DNA of 64,000 nucleotides, taken from Lingula anatina. Its lineage: Eukaryota; Brachiopoda; Lingulata; Lingulida; Lingulidae. The position numbers were made by a program, and so were the translations under genes. This document shows positions 62,833 through 64,000 of the stretch, in pieces (positions within the stretch are counted from its first letter, which is position 1; each line of letters opens with the position of its first letter). Where the stretch lies: positions 186,001 through 250,000 of the forward strand of contig NW_019774859.1 in assembly GCF_001039355.2 (NCBI RefSeq), given 5' to 3'. A model generated the notes under the pieces. It had not been told where the DNA came from. It made no database searches and saw only the letters and a program-made list of their open reading frames with translations.

Positions 62833-63357
62833 TCACTATTGTTCAACTTTTATTAACATGATGACTTTCACTGGGGACCCATCTCCTCAGTAGGATAATC
62901 TTTTGTCTTCATTTGCTTATGAAAAAAAAAAAAAAGGTCATCTTCATCCATTTCTAATGTTATTGATTAATCACGACACCAATAAACTACCGTGTGTTTG
63001 CTTGTCATCTCTAAAGTAAATAACATCTAATGGGGCATTTTCAAACAAGTATAGTATAGCTTTAACTTGTAACACATTTTTACAATAGACCCTATTATCT
63101 AATGTTATTTGATTGATCGATCAGGAGTCGTACTTGGTCCAATCGTTGGCTTATAACATCGGCCCAAAGTCTGTCTTCATTATCAGTGGTAGTTTTTTAT
63201 AAACTTTATTATGGTGATATACTAATACAGTTTACCTTTCACTCTGCTATCACAGTTGTCCAGACGACTGACTATACCTTTTGTTGTGGTTCCTGCAACC
63301 TATCCTCATTATCAATGGTAATATAATGTTTTTATAAATATCAGTATTGTGATATAT
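60309..63357. other. Intergenic between the two TRIM-NHL genes
   Basis: Holds the likely promoter of TRIM gene 1 (no clear TATA), microsatellites (AAAT)n at 61587-61637, poly-A near 62118 and (AAT)n at 62797-62832, and the 3' flank of TRIM gene 2. No coding sequence recognised. Confidence 0.55.
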
Positions 63358-64000
63358 TTACATCAGCGAACAACGTGTTGAGTTGAGGTACTGGAATGTC
63401 TTTACTTTCCCCATGTCATCTCCCACAACCAGCTGACCAGCAGAGCTGATGGCTAATGCTGTAGGAGTCTTCAACCCATCATCCTTAGTGATAATGTATC
63501 TGAGAAACTGTCCATGTGGACTCAATGCCACTACCCTGTGGTTTCCATAATCAGCAATGAAGATGTGGCCATAGCTGTCTGTGCACACTCCCTGTGGTAT
63601 GTTCAGCTGACCATCACCACGGCCTTTTCTGCCATACTGGTACAGCTGATCACCAGTAGGCGACAGCACATGTATACAGTGATTGCCTGAGTCTGATATC
63701 ACAACGTTATCATTCACACTGTTCGCTGAGATGTACTCTGGGTATTCACACATACTGAGTGGAATGGTGCTCAGCTGTCCACTGTCTGCATGGAATGTGA
63801 AGATAGATTTATTTATTCTGTCACAAACCATCACGTGACCTTGTCTGTTCACTGTAATACCACATGGATCCCTAAATGTACCCTTACCCATGGTTGTGAG
63901 GCACTGACCTCCGACAGAGTACATTTTCACACATTTGTCATCCTGTGATGTTATATACAGGTAACCACTCTGTGACACAGCCACATCAAACGCCATGTTC
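63358..64000 (-). CDS. TRIM-NHL protein, C-terminal NHL propeller (partial)
   Basis: The frame is open to the window edge and encodes about 213 visible residues. It aligns along its length with the last third of the 58287-60308 protein (FDVAVSQSGYLYITS versus FDVAVSQTGLLYITS; KVKTFQYL near both ends). NHL signatures include GHIFIADYGNHRVVAL. The RING and B-box would lie beyond 64000. It ends with an extra NSTRCSLM tail not present in the other copy. The methionine at 63996 is internal, since the aligned paralogue continues upstream. Confidence 0.85.
   Translation of the reverse strand, partial: NMAFDVAVSQSGYLYITSQDDKCVKMYSVGGQCLTTMGKGTFRDPCGITVNRQGHVMVCDRINKSIFTFHADSGQLSTIPLSMCEYPEYISANSVNDNVVISDSGNHCIHVLSPTGDQLYQYGRKGRGDGQLNIPQGVCTDSYGHIFIADYGNHRVVALSPHGQFLRYIITKDDGLKTPTALAISSAGQLVVGDDMGKVKTFQYLNSTRCSLM

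Overview
The window is animal nuclear DNA. Genes are split by GT-AG introns, intergenic DNA is AT-rich and full of microsatellites and small transposons, and the domain set (caspase, RING/B-box/NHL, DZIP3-type HEPN, FN3, C2) is metazoan. The LRRC8-like channel and the lineage-expanded TRIM-NHL and HEPN genes suggest an invertebrate deuterostome, for example a cephalochordate or hemichordate. The sequence alone does not settle the species. Five N blocks mark assembly joins (15652, 42793-42828, 48390, 54698, 57166), and several oddities sit exactly on them.

Layout. 1-4409 is copy A of a segmental duplication. It carries an NRF1-site/TATA promoter at 3469-3490 and a non-coding first exon. 5463-8460 is a broken gene joining a trypsin-like domain to a caspase p20 domain; it lacks p10. 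8649-8743 is an orphan 5' exon, followed by a transposon at 8855-9583 with an 8-bp target duplication. 9584-13051 has no gene but holds a 0.9-kb terminal-inverted-repeat element.

13052-42416 on the minus strand is one giant gene, about 3,690 codons in about 44 coding exons. It encodes an N-terminal four-helix LRRC8/pannexin-like channel, a short linker, 33 fibronectin type III domains (nearly all one per phase 1-1 exon) and a C-terminal C2 domain. The LRR domain of LRRC8 is in effect replaced by an FN3 array. I know of no described protein with this layout, and it is the most interesting object in the window. Its introns hold several MITEs and retrotransposon remnants.

43898-48389 is copy B of the duplication. 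Its last 2.37 kb is almost identical to copy A. In copy B the caspase gene is missing and the promoter lies directly upstream of an intact DZIP3-like HEPN gene (48757-50263). A third diverged copy of the same promoter and first exon lies at 52696-52821. A gypsy-like LTR element with a degraded gag occupies 54487-56986. The right end holds two minus-strand TRIM-NHL genes: 58287-60308 (complete) and 63358-64000 (partial).

How they fit together (inference): a caspase-like protein, a HEPN RNase-type protein and RING E3 ligases are all cytosolic defence or cell-death families. Three copies of one promoter module suggest that promoter duplication distributes common control among them. The channel-FN3-C2 protein could be a neighbouring membrane component, but nothing in the sequence links it functionally to the others.
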